DNA of 64,000 nucleotides from Cryptomeria japonica (GCF_030272615.1 NC_081414.1:760953148-761017147), one strand, 5' to 3'. Counted from the stretch's first letter, positions 34,560 through 47,395 are shown. Numbers and translations are program-made. The notes: generated by a model from the sequence alone, not told the origin.

Positions 34560-35338
34560 GAATCAATCTTCTTCTTTTTCTTAGATTCTTTTATTCTTTG
34601 CAGTCCTCACAGATGTGACCCGGTTTACCGTAATTCTAGCAAATGACTTTGGACTTTCTAAGAGATTTCGATCTCCCTCTCAATTTGGACTTATCGCACT
34701 TATCATTCTTCTTGCCTTTCTCCTTAGGTCTTCCACGAATAGTTAGGGCTTTGTTCAAACTGTGAGATACCTTCCTTCGCATCTCTTCACCAAGTATGGC
34801 ACCCACCACATCTTCAGACTTCAAAACAATAGAAGTACTACTGATAGCCATAACAAGAGAATCCCACGAATCAGGCAAAGATCAAAGCAAGATCTAGCAT
34901 TTCTCCTCTTTGTTCATCTTAACACCAACAAATACTAATAGAGCCACCAACATATTGAATTCTTCTAGGTGGTCTGCAACTTGCCCACCCTCTTCCATCT
35001 TCAAGGAACAAAATTTCTTCCTCAAGAAAATATGATTTAATAAAGATTTTGCTTGATACATTTCACCAAGCTTAGTCCATAGCTTCTTTGCAGTGTTTTC
35101 TTCATGTACATTGATTAGAATAGAGTCTATCAGGCATATTCTGATTAAACCCTTGGCTTTTTCGGTCCATAACATCATACTGAGCCATCGTAGTAGGATC
35201 TGAGGGCCTTTGGACATTTGCATCAACAGCATCCCATAGAACTCGATCTATTAGCAGATCTTCCATCTTCATCTTCCACATCTCAAAATTCATTCCATTA
35301 AATTTCTCCACCTCTATTTTCCCTGACGGACTTGCCAT
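34560..35338 (-). pseudogene. copia gag with damaged zinc knuckle
   Basis: Gag packages the element RNA. It begins MASPSGKIEVEKFNGMNFEM (35338), the copia gag N-terminus (KFNG.NF..W), with WKMKMEDLLIDRVLW after it. It continues in a second frame (35232-34894) with LWTKLGEMYQAKSLLNHIFL and a third (34878-34636) with SLPDSWDSLVMAISS upstream. The CCHC box reads IC-stop-NYGKPGHICEDC near 34640-34600: the second Cys is Tyr and a stop precedes it, so the knuckle is destroyed. At least two frameshifts. Confidence 0.85.
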
Positions 35339-35445
35339 CTAAAAATTCCTACAACAAGATCAAAAAGTGTCTTTTGCAAAAGCTCCCACTCAAATTTGGA
35401 TTAGTTCAGAAAACCCAACAACCCACAACTGAAACCAAAGTTGAT

Positions 35446-35462
35446 CAATCTCTAATACCACT
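35446..35462 (-). other. primer-binding site of the copia element
   Basis: Immediately inside the LTR the minus strand reads AGTGGTATTAGAGATTG, matching the initiator tRNA-Met binding motif TGGTATCAGAG with one mismatch. It fixes element orientation and the LTR edge. Confidence 0.75.
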
Positions 35463-36334
35463 TGTAAGGAAGTTAAGTAGCGAAACAACTTCCCACACTA
35501 ACCCTAAGAGGAGAGTAATACAAAAACTTTTACAAATCTTTACAACAGTTACAGAAAATAAAAATAGATATAATAAAATCCAAACCATAACACAATGATT
35601 TACGTGGGGAAAACCCTTTCAGGCGAAAAACCCCACACTCCAAAAGTCACCCAATATATTATTTAGCAATCAAAATGGATTACAATATACTTGTAGAGAA
35701 AGCTCTTCGTATGAATACCACTAATCAGAGATTCAAAGGTAACTCAATAGCCATAAGACTCTTACACCCAACCTCTATCTCACGCACCTCATATATAGGA
35801 GATACAATACAAGAAACCGTCAAACGATATTACAAAACCATGGACTAAAACTACCCAATAAGGTGTAGCCAACCTTATCCCCCTTCTAGATGCCCTAAGA
35901 CATGTCCCTCCCTTTTTATGGCTTATTTATGTGTCTGATGTATTTTATATTTCTTATTTCAGAAGTACAAACTTCTAGAGGCCATAACTTGAGAACCATG
36001 TGTCCTATTGATGAACTGTTTGAAGTGCCAGAAAGCTCGCAAAGTTCTCTATTGCCTTGCAAACTGCTACGCCATTTATGCCCACTTTTCATGGTATTTT
36101 GAGGCCTCTAAATTTCTCTAAATCGAATTTAAACCTTTCATTAGACCCCTCCAAAACGAAAAATTTAATATCTTCAAAACTAGCTATGATCTTGCGACGT
36201 AACTTTATCGGAATGCTTATCTAGCCAACCAGAAGATTCATGGAGAATTTCGCACCATTTCATGCCCAAATGAAAACATACTATAAATAGCAACCTCATG
36301 TAAATGCAAAGTTGAGACATCATTTTGTTGAACA
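35463..36334 (-). repeat. 5' LTR of the copia element
   Basis: On the minus strand it starts TGTTCAACAAAATGATG and ends CTTCCTTACA (TG...CA). It aligns over its length with the solo LTRs near 51 and 53 kb: shared blocks include TTTACGTGGGGAAAACCC, ATAGCCATAAGACTCTTACA and GAAAGCTCGC. Its outer end shares the 9 bases TGTTGAACA with the end of the neighbouring element's LTR at 36326. Confidence 0.85.
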
Positions 36335-38632
36335 CAAGATGCCACTGAGAGGTGGGGTGAATCAGTGATTTCCAAACTTAACCCTTTTCTATCCTATGTG
36401 TGTATACCGACCAACTGATCTAACATAAAGCAGACATACTAGTTAGATGGAAGGATAACACAAATGCAACCGCACATAAAAGGGACATCTCATAACACCA
36501 GATGTACAAGGAAAATCCAAGATGGGAAAAACCTCGGTAAGAAATGTTGTTGGAGACTATTGCTTCAATCCAGCCTCACAATGAAACATTCAGTTACAAA
36601 ACTTAGGGCACCAACCCAAAGAGTACCACTCCTTCTTTAGGGCACCAACCCAAGGAGCACCAACCCCTACACCAAGATCCAACTCAGTGATTATAAGATC
36701 ATATAATAAATACAAAAGTTATCTTCTTGTTACAAAAGAACTTTGTAACTCTCATGCAAGTCTCTTCATTGGTTCTCCTTTGTTGGTTCTCTGCTCACCC
36801 TATTTGTTGCAACCCTATCTCCTGATGCAACTTACTCTCTGATGCACCCTTACCGATTCAACCTCTTCTTTTTCTCTGTCGGTTCTACTCTCTATCGGAT
36901 CTCCTTCCTCTCTGTCACAATGTTGCTAGTCACCATCGGTTTTCTTCACTCAAATAGATGTCTACAATCTGATTACTGTAGGTTCTCATCTTATCGGATC
37001 TTCACTACAATCTTTTGTGACTCTTCTCTGTCGGTTCAGTCACCACTGGTATACCCCTCTATCAGACTTAATGTAAGACTACCGATTGCCTCACTCTTGT
37101 CGGTTGAACTCTTCAAACTGGTTCTCTCTCACACACTCAATCTCTTCTCTGATTGTCATTGAGCACTTGACTGGTTGGTTATCTAGTTTTTCTCAGTCAT
37201 CTAGCAACACCCCATACTTCTTTGTCTTGCACTCTTATATCCAGACTTTCCCGCCTAAATGTGAGTTCAAACATTTGTGTGCTAGGGTTTCTGCCATGCA
37301 CTGAATCTACATCCAATCTAATCTTTGATAATCATGGCACATCATATCCGATCAGATCTCATTTCCTTTATTGATGGCTTACAACTCATCAATCAGCATC
37401 ACCATTATGTTTTTTTTGTGATTCACGTCTTCTATCTTTAGTCATCTGTAGCATGATTTTTGGCCTTTTGTCTGATCAATCATGTGTGTGATGTGGTTTC
37501 CTTCACCCTCTTCAATCTACAAGATCAGTTTGTGTTGAATCTCTGATGTTTCATTGATCTCGAGCCGCAATCCTCTATCATGCTTTCTCGATCTTCGCAG
37601 TCGCCATTTAATGTTGGACCAATCTCCAACGACCTCACTGATACATCACACCGACCTATGCATGCATGCCACTTCACCTCCACGTGGCCCCTTTGTTGTC
37701 ATCTAGCTTTGCTAAGTCTTCTATGTCGGTCCAGACAAGATCAGTGACCAACCACACAACCAGGTTCATCTACCGGTTCACAGACCCTGTCAGTTATACC
37801 CTAACTGGTCTACCTTCAACCTTGCACTTTGCTTCTCTTTTGGTGGAACACCTAAATTGGTCAGCACACTTTCCAACCTACCTTATGCACATCTTCAACA
37901 AATGGGAGCCTTCTGCATTTGCACTTTATCAGCTTTACCGGTGGACATACTTACCGGTAACCACCTTGATGATACTATGTCATCAGCCTTCACCAATCTC
38001 CATCTGTCTGCATATGTTCCAACTTTCCTTCTTCATCAATAGACCAGTTCACCTATCAATTGGCTTTTCAAAGTGACAAACATATCCTTCAATCTCTGTA
38101 CCAGCAACTCAACATGTCTACCCTTGCAGATCCGGTGCATATCTTTGATCTTATGTTCCAGAGGCAACTTAGTGTTTCACGAGTTGAACCAGTGTGAGCC
38201 TTCACTCGCCTGCCTTCAATTCTCTCATCTTATCTCAAAGGACTATGATGCATTCCATGCATAATAGGAGATAAGCTCCTTGTAAAGGTGGGAGTCCTGT
38301 TGTTTTATATCCACACAGCATACCGGTGGCCTGCACATACTTCACCTCTGGTGTTGATGTTATTTTTATAACATTTCACCTCTTCATCACATTCAAGAGC
38401 CCATCATCTTTCTCTCTTGTTGGTTGGCAACAATGCACTACCAACATGTCAATTACCGGTTTGTAGTCCTTATGTCTTCAACATAACACAACCCGTGTAC
38501 CGGTGACCTGCTAGGCTAGGTGACATCAAAGATATCACATCCTGTATGTATTAATGATAGTATTGCACATACATCTCCCATACAGGTTGCAATCCTATAC
38601 CGGTTGACATCAATGACAACACAATGCCAACA
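36326..38632 (-). repeat. 3' LTR of the gag-only element
   Basis: On the minus strand it begins TGTTGGCATTGTGTTG at 38632, right after the polypurine tract, and ends near TTGTGTTCAACA at 36326. It contains many ACCGGT/CCGGTT words. Its distal ~250 bases (36326-36580), including ACCGAGGTTTTTCCC and CACCCCACCTCTCAGTG, are absent from the 5' LTR copy. Confidence 0.75.
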
Positions 38633-38770
38633 ATCTCCCCCTTTGGCATTGATGTCAACACATGTAGTATCCGGCATACTACAGATTCTCTTTCTCCCCC
38701 TTTGTCTGATCCATGGATTCTCACACATGTAATATGTGGCATACTACAGAATCTCTCTCCCCCTTTGACA
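38633..38770 (-). other. polypurine tract, present three times
   Basis: On the minus strand GCCAAAGGGGGAGAT (38648-38633 region) directly precedes the LTR start, as expected for second-strand priming. Two more AAAGGGGGAGA tracts lie upstream near 38694-38704 and 38757-38766 within a duplicated ~64 bp block (ACATGTAGTATCCGGCATAC / ACATGTAATATGTGGCATAC). Confidence 0.75.
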
Positions 38771-40290
38771 ACAATGGCAAAGGGCACTGTAGTAGGAGGA
38801 TTTCTATCCTTCTTGTCTACCGAGCACTGACACTTTTCTTTATTGGATGCTTCTCCTCCTTTGACCATCATTTATTTCATCCTCTCAATTCACAGCACTT
38901 GAGATGGAGGGCTCAACCACCAACTAACACCAATTGCTTAGCAGTCAAGTGTATATGCAAAATGGAAATACATGCATATACAAGTTTGAAACCAATTGAA
39001 GGCACATGTGTCAGTGAATACAACATACCTGTTAGTCATACTGCATCATCTCCCCTTTGATATGCAGAAGCCATTCTGACCCCAAATTGTTGATAACAAG
39101 TGTTGAAGCTAACACTGATACCAATTTTATCTTCTCTGATACCAACTGTATGTTCTCTTGTGCAGGTAACTCTCCCTCTTTACAATCAATACTCCTGGTG
39201 GTTCAGTTGTGATTTCAGTTGGATAGGCATTGAACTATCTCAACCCCGTACACTTCCAAAGACACAATTATAATGGTACAGCCATAGACACTTCCACACC
39301 CTCTTTGTCCAACAAGTTTGATACAAGTCAAAAAAACATGGTCGTTAACTCCCCCTGAGTCATACATCTCAGGTCTTCATTTGCATGTTAGGTTCTAAAG
39401 CAGATCCAAACTGCCCCTTATACCGGTTGAGCTGCTCATATATGATCAATCTAATGATCTATCATCTTCCACAATTTCCACCATAGCATATGACATGATC
39501 CTAGGTGTACACAATGCCATACAATATCACTATCATTCTATAAATCAAACCAGTTAGCCCAAAAAGATGCATGTATACATGATCAACAATTGGGCCAATA
39601 TATGTCATTCAGGTCTTCATCAGCACCACCTGAGACATAAAATCCTCATTTCATGCTACCAAAGCTAATGCAATGATCCTGGACCTCATTGTCTTACATA
39701 ACCTACACTACCCGTTAGTATAAATACCAGTAACCTACACCGGTACATCATCTCTACCGGAGCACCTGCCTCTAACTCTTGTCTTCTTGTGTCAATTTTT
39801 TTTGATCCCAATTATAAATTAGCCATCCATTGACAAATACAGTAGTGATCCATCTTTCATCTATAGGTGTGTATCCAAGGCAGCAATCATATACACACCT
39901 ATCACACCTTTTTCTTCTTACTGGCAGGAACTTGTCTTCTCCTCTATCCTTTTTCACTGAGGGTGAATGGTATGGTCAGTGTACTACTCTCCCTAAGTTC
40001 ATGCATCTCCTTTAAACCTTAGGAGATATCACCTATACATTGAATGCACAAGACCATTCTATGGTCCTACTCTCTTCCTTCTTCCTCCAGACCTGCTTGG
40101 TCTCAATCTTCTTCCCATTTAAAGACTTGAGAGCAGGTCTTTCCTTATTTTTTTGAGTGGTCATTGCTCTATCGGATTCTGCATCATGACCGAAAACATT
40201 GTTGTAGAATCAAATAGCATTCATGTCAATCAAATGATTGGGGGACCTTCTAATATACCGGTTTCCTCCTCCTTTTCTGATTATGCCATT
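38771..40290 (-). other. non-coding internal region where pol is expected
   Basis: About 1.5 kb between gag and the polypurine tract. Short frames on both strands lack any protease, integrase or reverse transcriptase motif, and stops are frequent. This is the region that makes the element non-autonomous. Confidence 0.6.
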
Positions 40291-42046
40291 TTACCCAGCT
40301 ATCGGTCTCCATGGATTCCTTGAATGTTTAGGAACACTTCTCCTCTTGTTCCCTATAGGGCTTTGTTGCTCATATGCCCTATAACTGCTTCCATACTGAG
40401 TATGATTGTTCCACCAGCTGCCATAGGACTGAAAAATCCGTTTTCCTGCAATCGTGACTTCTATGGCCAAATCCATTGCATTGATAACATATAACACTTG
40501 CATAACTGGGAGAGGGGATATGCATGTTTCTACCCTTTAAAACTTTATACCCATGTGTAGGATATCTATGGCAACCTAAATTGTTTCTCCTAGATCCCTT
40601 TCTACATTCTTCTTCTCTATGGCCATATCCATTACATGCAAAGCAGTAATCGGAGAAAGAGAGCACATAACTTACAAATTTGTTTTGCCATGCATGTGGA
40701 GATCTTACCGTTTTAGTATTTCCATTTCTGCTTCTCCGGGGATGGATCTTATATTTCCCATGCTCTGCGGCTCTTCCATCTGATCTCTTCTTTTCCCACA
40801 CTTTCCTTGTCTTGTGGGCGGTAGAATCTCCTTGTCTTCTACTGGTAGGAGGTCTTCTTTGTTGTCTTCTCATGTTCTTGCTTCCAGTGAAGCTGCCTTC
40901 TCCCATCTTCCCTTTTCCTTTGGGATTTGTATTGTTTCTCCTTCTTGTAGCACTGATCTTCATCCTTAGCTTCATATCTTCACTAGTAGTGGTTAGATCA
41001 ACCTTCTTTTGGGGAGTTTTCCGGACAGTGAAGGTCTATCCCTTGTTATCTCCATTTGAGGAGACAAACGGAATGTCACTGTGGGGGACATTCTTGTTGG
41101 TGGAGCATTCACCAGCACCACTTCCTAATCCTCTGGTGTCCTTGGAGTGCTTTTTCTTTTTCAATATCTTGTCCATTGCATCACTGTTGTCATCAAACTG
41201 GATTCTCACCTTGAGCTCATCCTGACATTTCTCAAGGTCATTTCAGAGATTCTTCATTTCTCCTTCTAGCTGCTGATACTCTTTATCTTTTGCCTCTAGC
41301 TCAGATGCTAGATCTTTACACCTGCATTCCTTGGTGTCTTCTTGTTGATTCTTCAATTCTAAGATACATTTCTCTGATTCTTCAAGGCATTTGATCAACC
41401 GGTTTTGTTCCACAACTACATCATTCTTGAATAACTTGTGTTCATTCCTCACTCTACTAAGTTCTTTGAGTGCACATACAAGTTCTCCTTCAAGAACAAC
41501 TTCGGCTTCATCTTCTTCTTCACCTTCACTATCATTGCCAAACACATCTCGCTGGTAGGAATGATCTGCATGATCATTCTCAGATGCGTGCCTCTCATCT
41601 TTTGATTCTTGAGCCATGAAGAGGTGGATTCCTTCTTCATCATTGTTGCGGCTGCTAACAGATCTATCTTCATCTACAAACCTATGTGATCCATTTCTTT
41701 TCTTTCTCTCACAAACTGGTTATGCAATACAAGGTTCATTTTCATAGAGCTTCTTTAATCTGTCTCATAAGCTCTTTTCTGATTTGCATCTATCTACCTA
41801 TGAGGAGATATCATCTGTGAGCCCACAAATTATAGCCTTCATTGCTACATCATTGCACCAGTATCTTCTTTTTTCTTTTGAATCGATGGGAGGACTCACT
41901 TTACTAGGGCAGCCATTTACAACTGACATCCACACATCAAACCCTAAAGAGGATAGGTAGACTTCCATCCTACAAGTCCAAGTAGAATAATTTAAACCAT
42001 CAAAAACTAGAGTAGGGATTGACACTAAACAAACAATTGTGTTCAA
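40291..42046 (-). pseudogene. gag-like gene with coiled coil and two zinc knuckles
   Basis: N-terminal gag domain (42046-41798): PTLVFDGLNYSTWTCRMEVY, then GFDVWMSVVNG and CNDVAMKAIICGL, the DUF4219/UBN2 type seen in plant copia gag. A TGA-like break follows near 41798. The middle (41617-41243) is acidic then helical: GNDSEGEEEDEAEV, then NEHKLFKNDVVVEQNRLIKC and LEESEKCILELKNQQEDTKE, a probable coiled coil. The C-terminal part (40975-40379) is Lys/Arg-rich and carries two CCHC knuckles, CFACNGYGHREEECRKG and CYQCNGFGHRSHDCRKT, both complete. A stop at 40379-40381 ends it. Only a few stops break the frame, so it is less decayed than its neighbours. Confidence 0.8.
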
Positions 42047-42061
42047 ATACCAGAATCTACC

Positions 42062-44152
42062 AAAGCTAGAGACGTTCGGTTACAATGAAACATTCAGTTA
42101 CAACATTTAGGGCACCAACCCAAGGAGTACCACTCCTTTAGGGCACCAACCCCTGATTTTAGGGCACCAACCCCTACACTGAGCTTGAACTCAGTGATTA
42201 CAAGATCACATAATAAATACAATATTTATCTTCTTGTTACAAAAGAACTTTGTAACTCTCATGCAAGTCTGTTCACCAGTTCTCCTCTATCCAATTATTT
42301 GTCGGTTCTCTGCTCACCTTCTTTGCTACAACCCTATCTCCTCATGCAACTTACTCTCTGATGCACCCTTACCAGTTCAGCCTCTTCTTCTTTTCCTGCT
42401 GGTTTTGCTCTATGTCGGATCTCCTTCCACTCTATCACAATGCTACTAGTCACCACTGGTTTTCTTCACTCACTCAGATGTCTACAATTTGATTATTGTT
42501 GGTTCTCATCTTACCAGATATTGAGTGCAATCTTTTGTGACTCTTCTCTATCGATTCAGTCACCACCGGTATGCTCCTCTATCAGACTTAATGGCAGACT
42601 ATCGGGTGCCTCACTCTTATCAGTTGAACTCTTCAAACCGGTTCTCTCTCACACACTCAATATCTTCTCTGATTATCGTTGAGCACTTGACTGGTTGGCT
42701 ATCTATTTTTTCTCACTCATCCATCAGCACTCCCTACTTCTTTGGCCCGCACTCTTACATCCATACTTTTTCGCCTAAACGTGAGTTCAAACATTTGCGT
42801 GCTAGGGTTTCTACCATGCACTGAATCTGCATCCAATTTGATCTCTGGTCATCATGGCACATCATATCTAATCAGATCTCATGTCCTTGATTGATGACTT
42901 ACAGCTCATCAATCAGCATCGCCATTCTATTTTCCTTGCGACTCACATCTTCTATCTTTAGTCGTCTATAGCATGATTTTCAGTCTTTTGTCTGATCAAT
43001 CACATGCGTGATTCGGTTTCCTTCACCCTCTTCGATCTGCAAGATCAGTCTGTGTTGGATCTCTATTGTTTCCTTGATCTCGATCCGCAATCCTCTGCCA
43101 TGCTTCCTTGAGCTTCGCAATCGCCTTTTTATGTTGGAAAAGTCACAAACAACCTCAACGACACATCACATCAACCTGTGCATGCATGCCACTTCACCTC
43201 CACGTGGCCCCTTTATCGACATCCACCTTTGCTAAGTCTTCTATGTCAGTCCAGACAAGATCACCAACCAACCACACAACTGAGTTCATCTACCAGTTCA
43301 CAGACCCTGTCTTTAATACCCTAACCGGTCTGCCTTCAACCTTGCACTCTACTTCTCTTCTGTTGGAACACCTAAACTGGTCAGGACACTTGCCAACCTA
43401 CCTTATGCATATCTTTAACAGATGGGAGCCTTCTGCATCTACACTTTGTCAGCTTTATCGGTGGCCATACTTATCGGTAACCACCTTGATGACACTATGT
43501 CATCAGCCTTCACCAATCTCCATCTATCTGCATCTATCCTAACTTGCCTTCTTCATCAATAGACCATTTCACCTATGAATTGGTTTGTCAAAGTGACAAA
43601 CATATCCTTCAATCTCTATACCAAAAACTCATCATGTCTGCCCTTGCAAATCCGGTGCATATCTCTTATATTATGCACCAGAGGCAACTTAGTGTTTCAA
43701 CAATCGATCTAGTGTGAGCCTTGCCTCACCTGCCTTCAATTCTTTTGTCTTATCTCGAAGGACTATGATGCATTCCATGCATAATAAGAGATAAGCTCCT
43801 CTTACCGGTGGGAGTCCTGTTGTTTTACATCCACACAACATACCAGTGGCCTGCACATACTTCACCTCTGGTGTTGATGTGGTTTTTATAACATTCTGCC
43901 TCTTCATCACAATCAACATCCCAGCATATTTCTCTCTTGTTGGTTGGCGACAATGCACTGCCAACATGTCACTTACCGGTCCGCAGTCCTTATATCTTCA
44001 ACACAACACAACCTCCATATTGGTGACCTACTAGGCTAGGTGACATCAAAGATATCACATCTTGTTTGTATTAATGACAGTACTGCACATACATTTCCCA
44101 TACTAGTTGCCATCCTATATTGGTTGACATCAATGACAACACAATGCCAGCA
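42062..44152 (-). repeat. 5' LTR of the gag-only element
   Basis: On the minus strand it starts TGCTGGCATTGTGTTGTC at 44152 and aligns with the 3' LTR down to about 42085, where homology stops. It then runs into CTTTGGTAGATTCTGGTATTTGAAC, in which TGGTATTTGA may be a degraded primer-binding site. The outer flank CATTTTCCCAGCAACACTAA is repeated beside another LTR copy at 53965. Confidence 0.75.
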
Positions 44153-45049
44153 CATTTTCCCAGCAACACTAAGCAATATATTAAGTCTAGAGAATGTTAG
44201 TCAATTATAAGTGTTTAACACTTTTAAGTCTAGAATTGTATTCTTAGTGTGACCACACACCTTAAGCAACAGATTAAGTGTATAAAATGTCATTCAACTC
44301 TGATTGTTTAACACTTTTAAGTCTAGAAGTGTAAGCTTAGTGTGTGTGTTTTAAGCCATTATCGTCTTACACATTTAGGATCCACTATGAGTGTCGAGTT
44401 GAATCAAGGGAGGAACAACTCAGAAGATACTTCAAATCAGAGGCGATTGATGAAGTGATTGGTTTTACTGAGTGGATTGAGGGGCATATCCATGATGGAA
44501 GAGTATATGAATTATTATTAACCAACATGGTGTAGATTATAGTATTCTTAACATAGGAAATCATTTATGCTCACCATTTGGTCTCTTATGTAAATGAAGT
44601 GGTGGTTAAAGTTAATATATGTTTTAAAAAATTATGAAAAATATGTGGAGAGATGTCATTTTTCAGATGTGAAATACTTTCAAAATGTTCTTTCAATGTC
44701 TTTTATATAGGTTTTTCTTAAGATATGTATGATAATTTTACTTCCGAATGATTTAATAGTTATCTTTTATTTATTTATATTACTCTTTCTTTATTTATCA
44801 AAAGAGTTATCTTTACTATGTTCTAAACTTTTTTTGTGAGAATTTAGGATTTTAATGTGTAAATTGTGTGGAGTTTTTTTTGAGTTGATTATATAGTACC
44901 AAAACAAAGGCAAGTTATAATATGCATTTTTTTTTTAAATGAATCAAAATGTGTTGTATGTACGACGGTTCAAAATAACAAAAATTAAACATGGAGAAAA
45001 ACATAGTAGGTTAGCCCAAAAACACTCAACATTTCAAATGATTCAAAAA
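44153..45049. other. AT-rich flank with a duplicated ACACTAAG...CTTAGTGT block
   Basis: A ~90 bp unit starting near ACACTAAGCAATATATTAAG and ending CTTAGTGT (about 44168-44255) has a diverged second copy at about 44262-44345. Its ends are short inverted repeats (ACACTAAG/CTTAGTGT). The first copy plus flank recurs at 53965-54059. A 63-codon plus frame at 44344-44535 has ordinary composition but no recognised domain. Confidence 0.45.
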
Positions 45050-45392
45050 CTACTCATTCAAACTCTCGTTGTGTCTATCTATATCATAGTTTCCAATTGA
45101 TTGATCAATCTCTAAAACATTATCATTAGATATTGTCACTTCTAGGCTATTGTCTTCCTTGGCATCAATATTTATTTCTTTGAGGCACATATCCTCCAAC
45201 AACACATTGTAGATATATTTCTCATTACACCTTCTCAGAAATTCCATATAAATCTTCACAAGCTGGTATTCTCTTCTTTAGCATGGGACCATAATTTGTT
45301 TTCTTCAACTCTCACTTCACAATCTTGACTTAGCCTATATCCAGTAGCTCTAAAAATAAATTTGTAACCTCCAATGTATGGATAACCTACAA
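45050..45392 (-). pseudogene. unrecognised coding-like fragment
   Basis: A minus-strand segment following a CCTTGTAG acceptor-like site reads GGYKFIFRATGYRLSQDCEV and RVEENKLWSHAKEEN, then shifts frame into a 69-codon stretch (45259-45050) containing MKIYMEFLRRCNEKYIYNVL and ending in an acidic, Asn/Asp-rich tail. I do not recognise the family. It adjoins a copia-like LTR at 45794, so it may be element-derived, but it could also be a host exon. Confidence 0.3.
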
Positions 45393-45793
45393 GGCAATAA
45401 GACAAAATAAGAGATTCCTAGAAGACTTAATAAATTGTCTTATCCTTATGTGGAAAAGGTCCCCATTTCTCACTCTCCACAAAAAAACAAAGAATTCTAA
45501 TGGCAAAAGTCAACCAAAAAAGATTTAAATCCTTATTGAACATAATCAAATATGATTTTGTGCTATGATTAGTTTCCCTTGTTATCCCACCTACCTAGGT
45601 CAACAAAAAGTAATAGCCAAATCTCTTTAGCAACAAAAATATCAATAAAAATATGATTTTAACAATTTTAGGAACTATACAAATAGGACACATATTACTA
45701 ATGGGCTAGATATACTTCAAATTGATAGGAATTTTTTCAACAAGAAATATCCCTTACAATAAGATTTATTTGGGTCGATGATAGGGTACCAAG

Positions 45794-46255
45794 TGTTAGG
45801 AATAGGAGAAGAGAGGAATATATAATAAAATGAATGTAAGACTGCACAACATAAAATAACACAAAACATAGAGACAGATATATGTTCGCCCAATATGAGC
45901 TATGCCCACAGAGAAACAGTTAGTCCTTTATTTTTTAGAAAGAAAAATGAAGGGATACAATTTACAACACATTCCTTTGTAACTTAATCTTTTATCTATC
46001 ACAATCTCACATGCAATACACAACAGCAATACAATGCTTTCATAAAAAAGGGGTTGTGCTCTAGATAAAAAAAATGTCAACATAACCTCTACCATTAGAT
46101 CAATGACCTAATAATGAATAATCTATATTTGTCATGCCTGTTAACCACTATAATTTCTCTATTCACTTAACAGCAATTATCAACTTAACCAAACATCTTC
46201 CATCTAAATTAGAAGTTTTTATTACAAAACTTCTTTATTCACCATGATTGTGACA
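45794..46255 (-). repeat. 462 bp LTR of an unassigned retroelement
   Basis: The minus strand starts TGTCACAATCATGGTG (46255) and ends CTCCTATTCCTAACA (45794), TG...CA. It is followed at once by CTTGGTACC, which resembles the start of a tRNA-Met primer-binding site after an LTR. The interior contains GTGGGCATAGCTCATATTGG, a typical copia-LTR style block. No target duplication could be tested because the partner LTR is missing. Confidence 0.55.
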
Positions 46256-47395
46256 ACTCGACGTTGTCATGTATAGACCTACACTCAAAATTTTTAAGGT
46301 CTCATAATCAGGGTCATCCCTAGATCCAAACCTAAACCTTGAAGGTTCATTCATGATTACACTACTTAATTTAGAAATTAGAGGCTTGGAAATTCACACA
46401 CCTATGTTTGAGAGTTGATTCTCTTGTCTTGTATGAGAATTTTTATCTCACCTTTAAACTAGATGACTATTTTTCAAGTGTGGTCTATTAAATTAGTCCA
46501 ATTATAATATGACAATAACTAGTTTCCATCAATTTTTGGTTTCATACCACTCATTAGCAGGGTGCCTGCAAGAAGTTGTGTTCACTTTTTGGCCAAAAAG
46601 TGGAAGTTTTTTCTTTGTTTTTGTTTATTTTGTCATGTTTGACCTAAACATTTGAAGCACTTAAAGAATGAATCTTGAAAAAAGTCAGTAATAGGAAATG
46701 TAGTGCTCGAAATCTAATTTCCAAATATGTAATTTATTTTAATACCCAGATCTTGAAAATGAAGTTTGAATAGGTATTACTAAAACCTATAGTTTAAAAG
46801 TCACTTTTCAGGACCATACCATGACTGTGTAAGGCAATCATAATTTGACATAAATGAAATTATTTTTATTTATCCTTTTGGGAAAAATCTGTAACTCACT
46901 CACCTGTGATGAGGATATTCTTTTGTATTTTTCTCTGTATATTTTTTTTTTGTTATTTTTTTATTGGTTATAATCATTGTTTTGAAAAATTCATGTGCAC
47001 GGCAAGCATAATTTGACCTAAACTTAACATTTTTTTATTTAATTTTTTTTAAACTGTATATAATTGTCTCTAGTTTTATGCCATATATTTTTTTTTCAAA
47101 AAACTTAAAGACAAAAAGTTATTAAAAAATTAAAAAACTTGTTATTTCAAGTTTATGGACCTCTTTCATTAGAAATTATTTTAAAATTAAAAATATTGAT
47201 GCATTATTTTAAAAATATATATATATGGATTCTAGACAGTGCCTACTGTAATGGGTTTTTGTTGTTTAAAAAAAATCTGAAAATTAGGTGTTCAGATATA
47301 TTTTTGAAGTCATTTTTTTGTATGAAGCTTGGTTTGGCCTTCAAGTTGCAGGTCAAACCAGGTCCAAGCCTCAGGTTCGGCTCTCCAAACCATTT
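46256..47395. other. AT-rich DNA, no gene recognised
   Basis: Open frames here (for example 47139-47495) are low-complexity and show no domain. I see nothing else. Confidence 0.45.

Larger units (their letters stand above)
31575..36334 (-). mobile_element. Ty1/copia retrotransposon, minus strand, 3' LTR missing
   Basis: Reading right to left: 5' LTR (36334-35463), primer-binding site, gag, protease, integrase, reverse transcriptase and RNase H, the copia gene order. RNase H decays into noise near 31575 and no 3' LTR follows, so the element is 3'-truncated. Stops and frameshifts are spread through all domains. Two solo LTRs of the same family lie at 50965-51839 and 52411-53285. Confidence 0.9.
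36326..44152 (-). mobile_element. gag-only LTR retroelement (LARD-like), minus strand
   Basis: Two direct copies of a ~2.05 kb LTR (36581-38632 and 42085-44152) flank an internal region with a gag-like coding block but no recognisable protease, integrase or reverse transcriptase. A polypurine tract adjoins the 3' LTR. Such elements are usually mobilised by a related autonomous partner. The gag type (two zinc knuckles, long linker) suggests copia affinity; this is inference. Pieces of the same family recur at 50.5-56.4 kb. Confidence 0.8.

Noticed and set aside
36842-38264. Plus-strand open frames in LTR sequence (and their copies at 42-43 kb)
   Set aside because: They lie antisense within paired LTRs and have no domain; homologous LTR copies shift or break them.
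40680-41225. 181-codon plus frame, hydrophobic
   Set aside because: Antisense of the zinc-knuckle gag gene, whose minus-strand frame has clear CCHC motifs.
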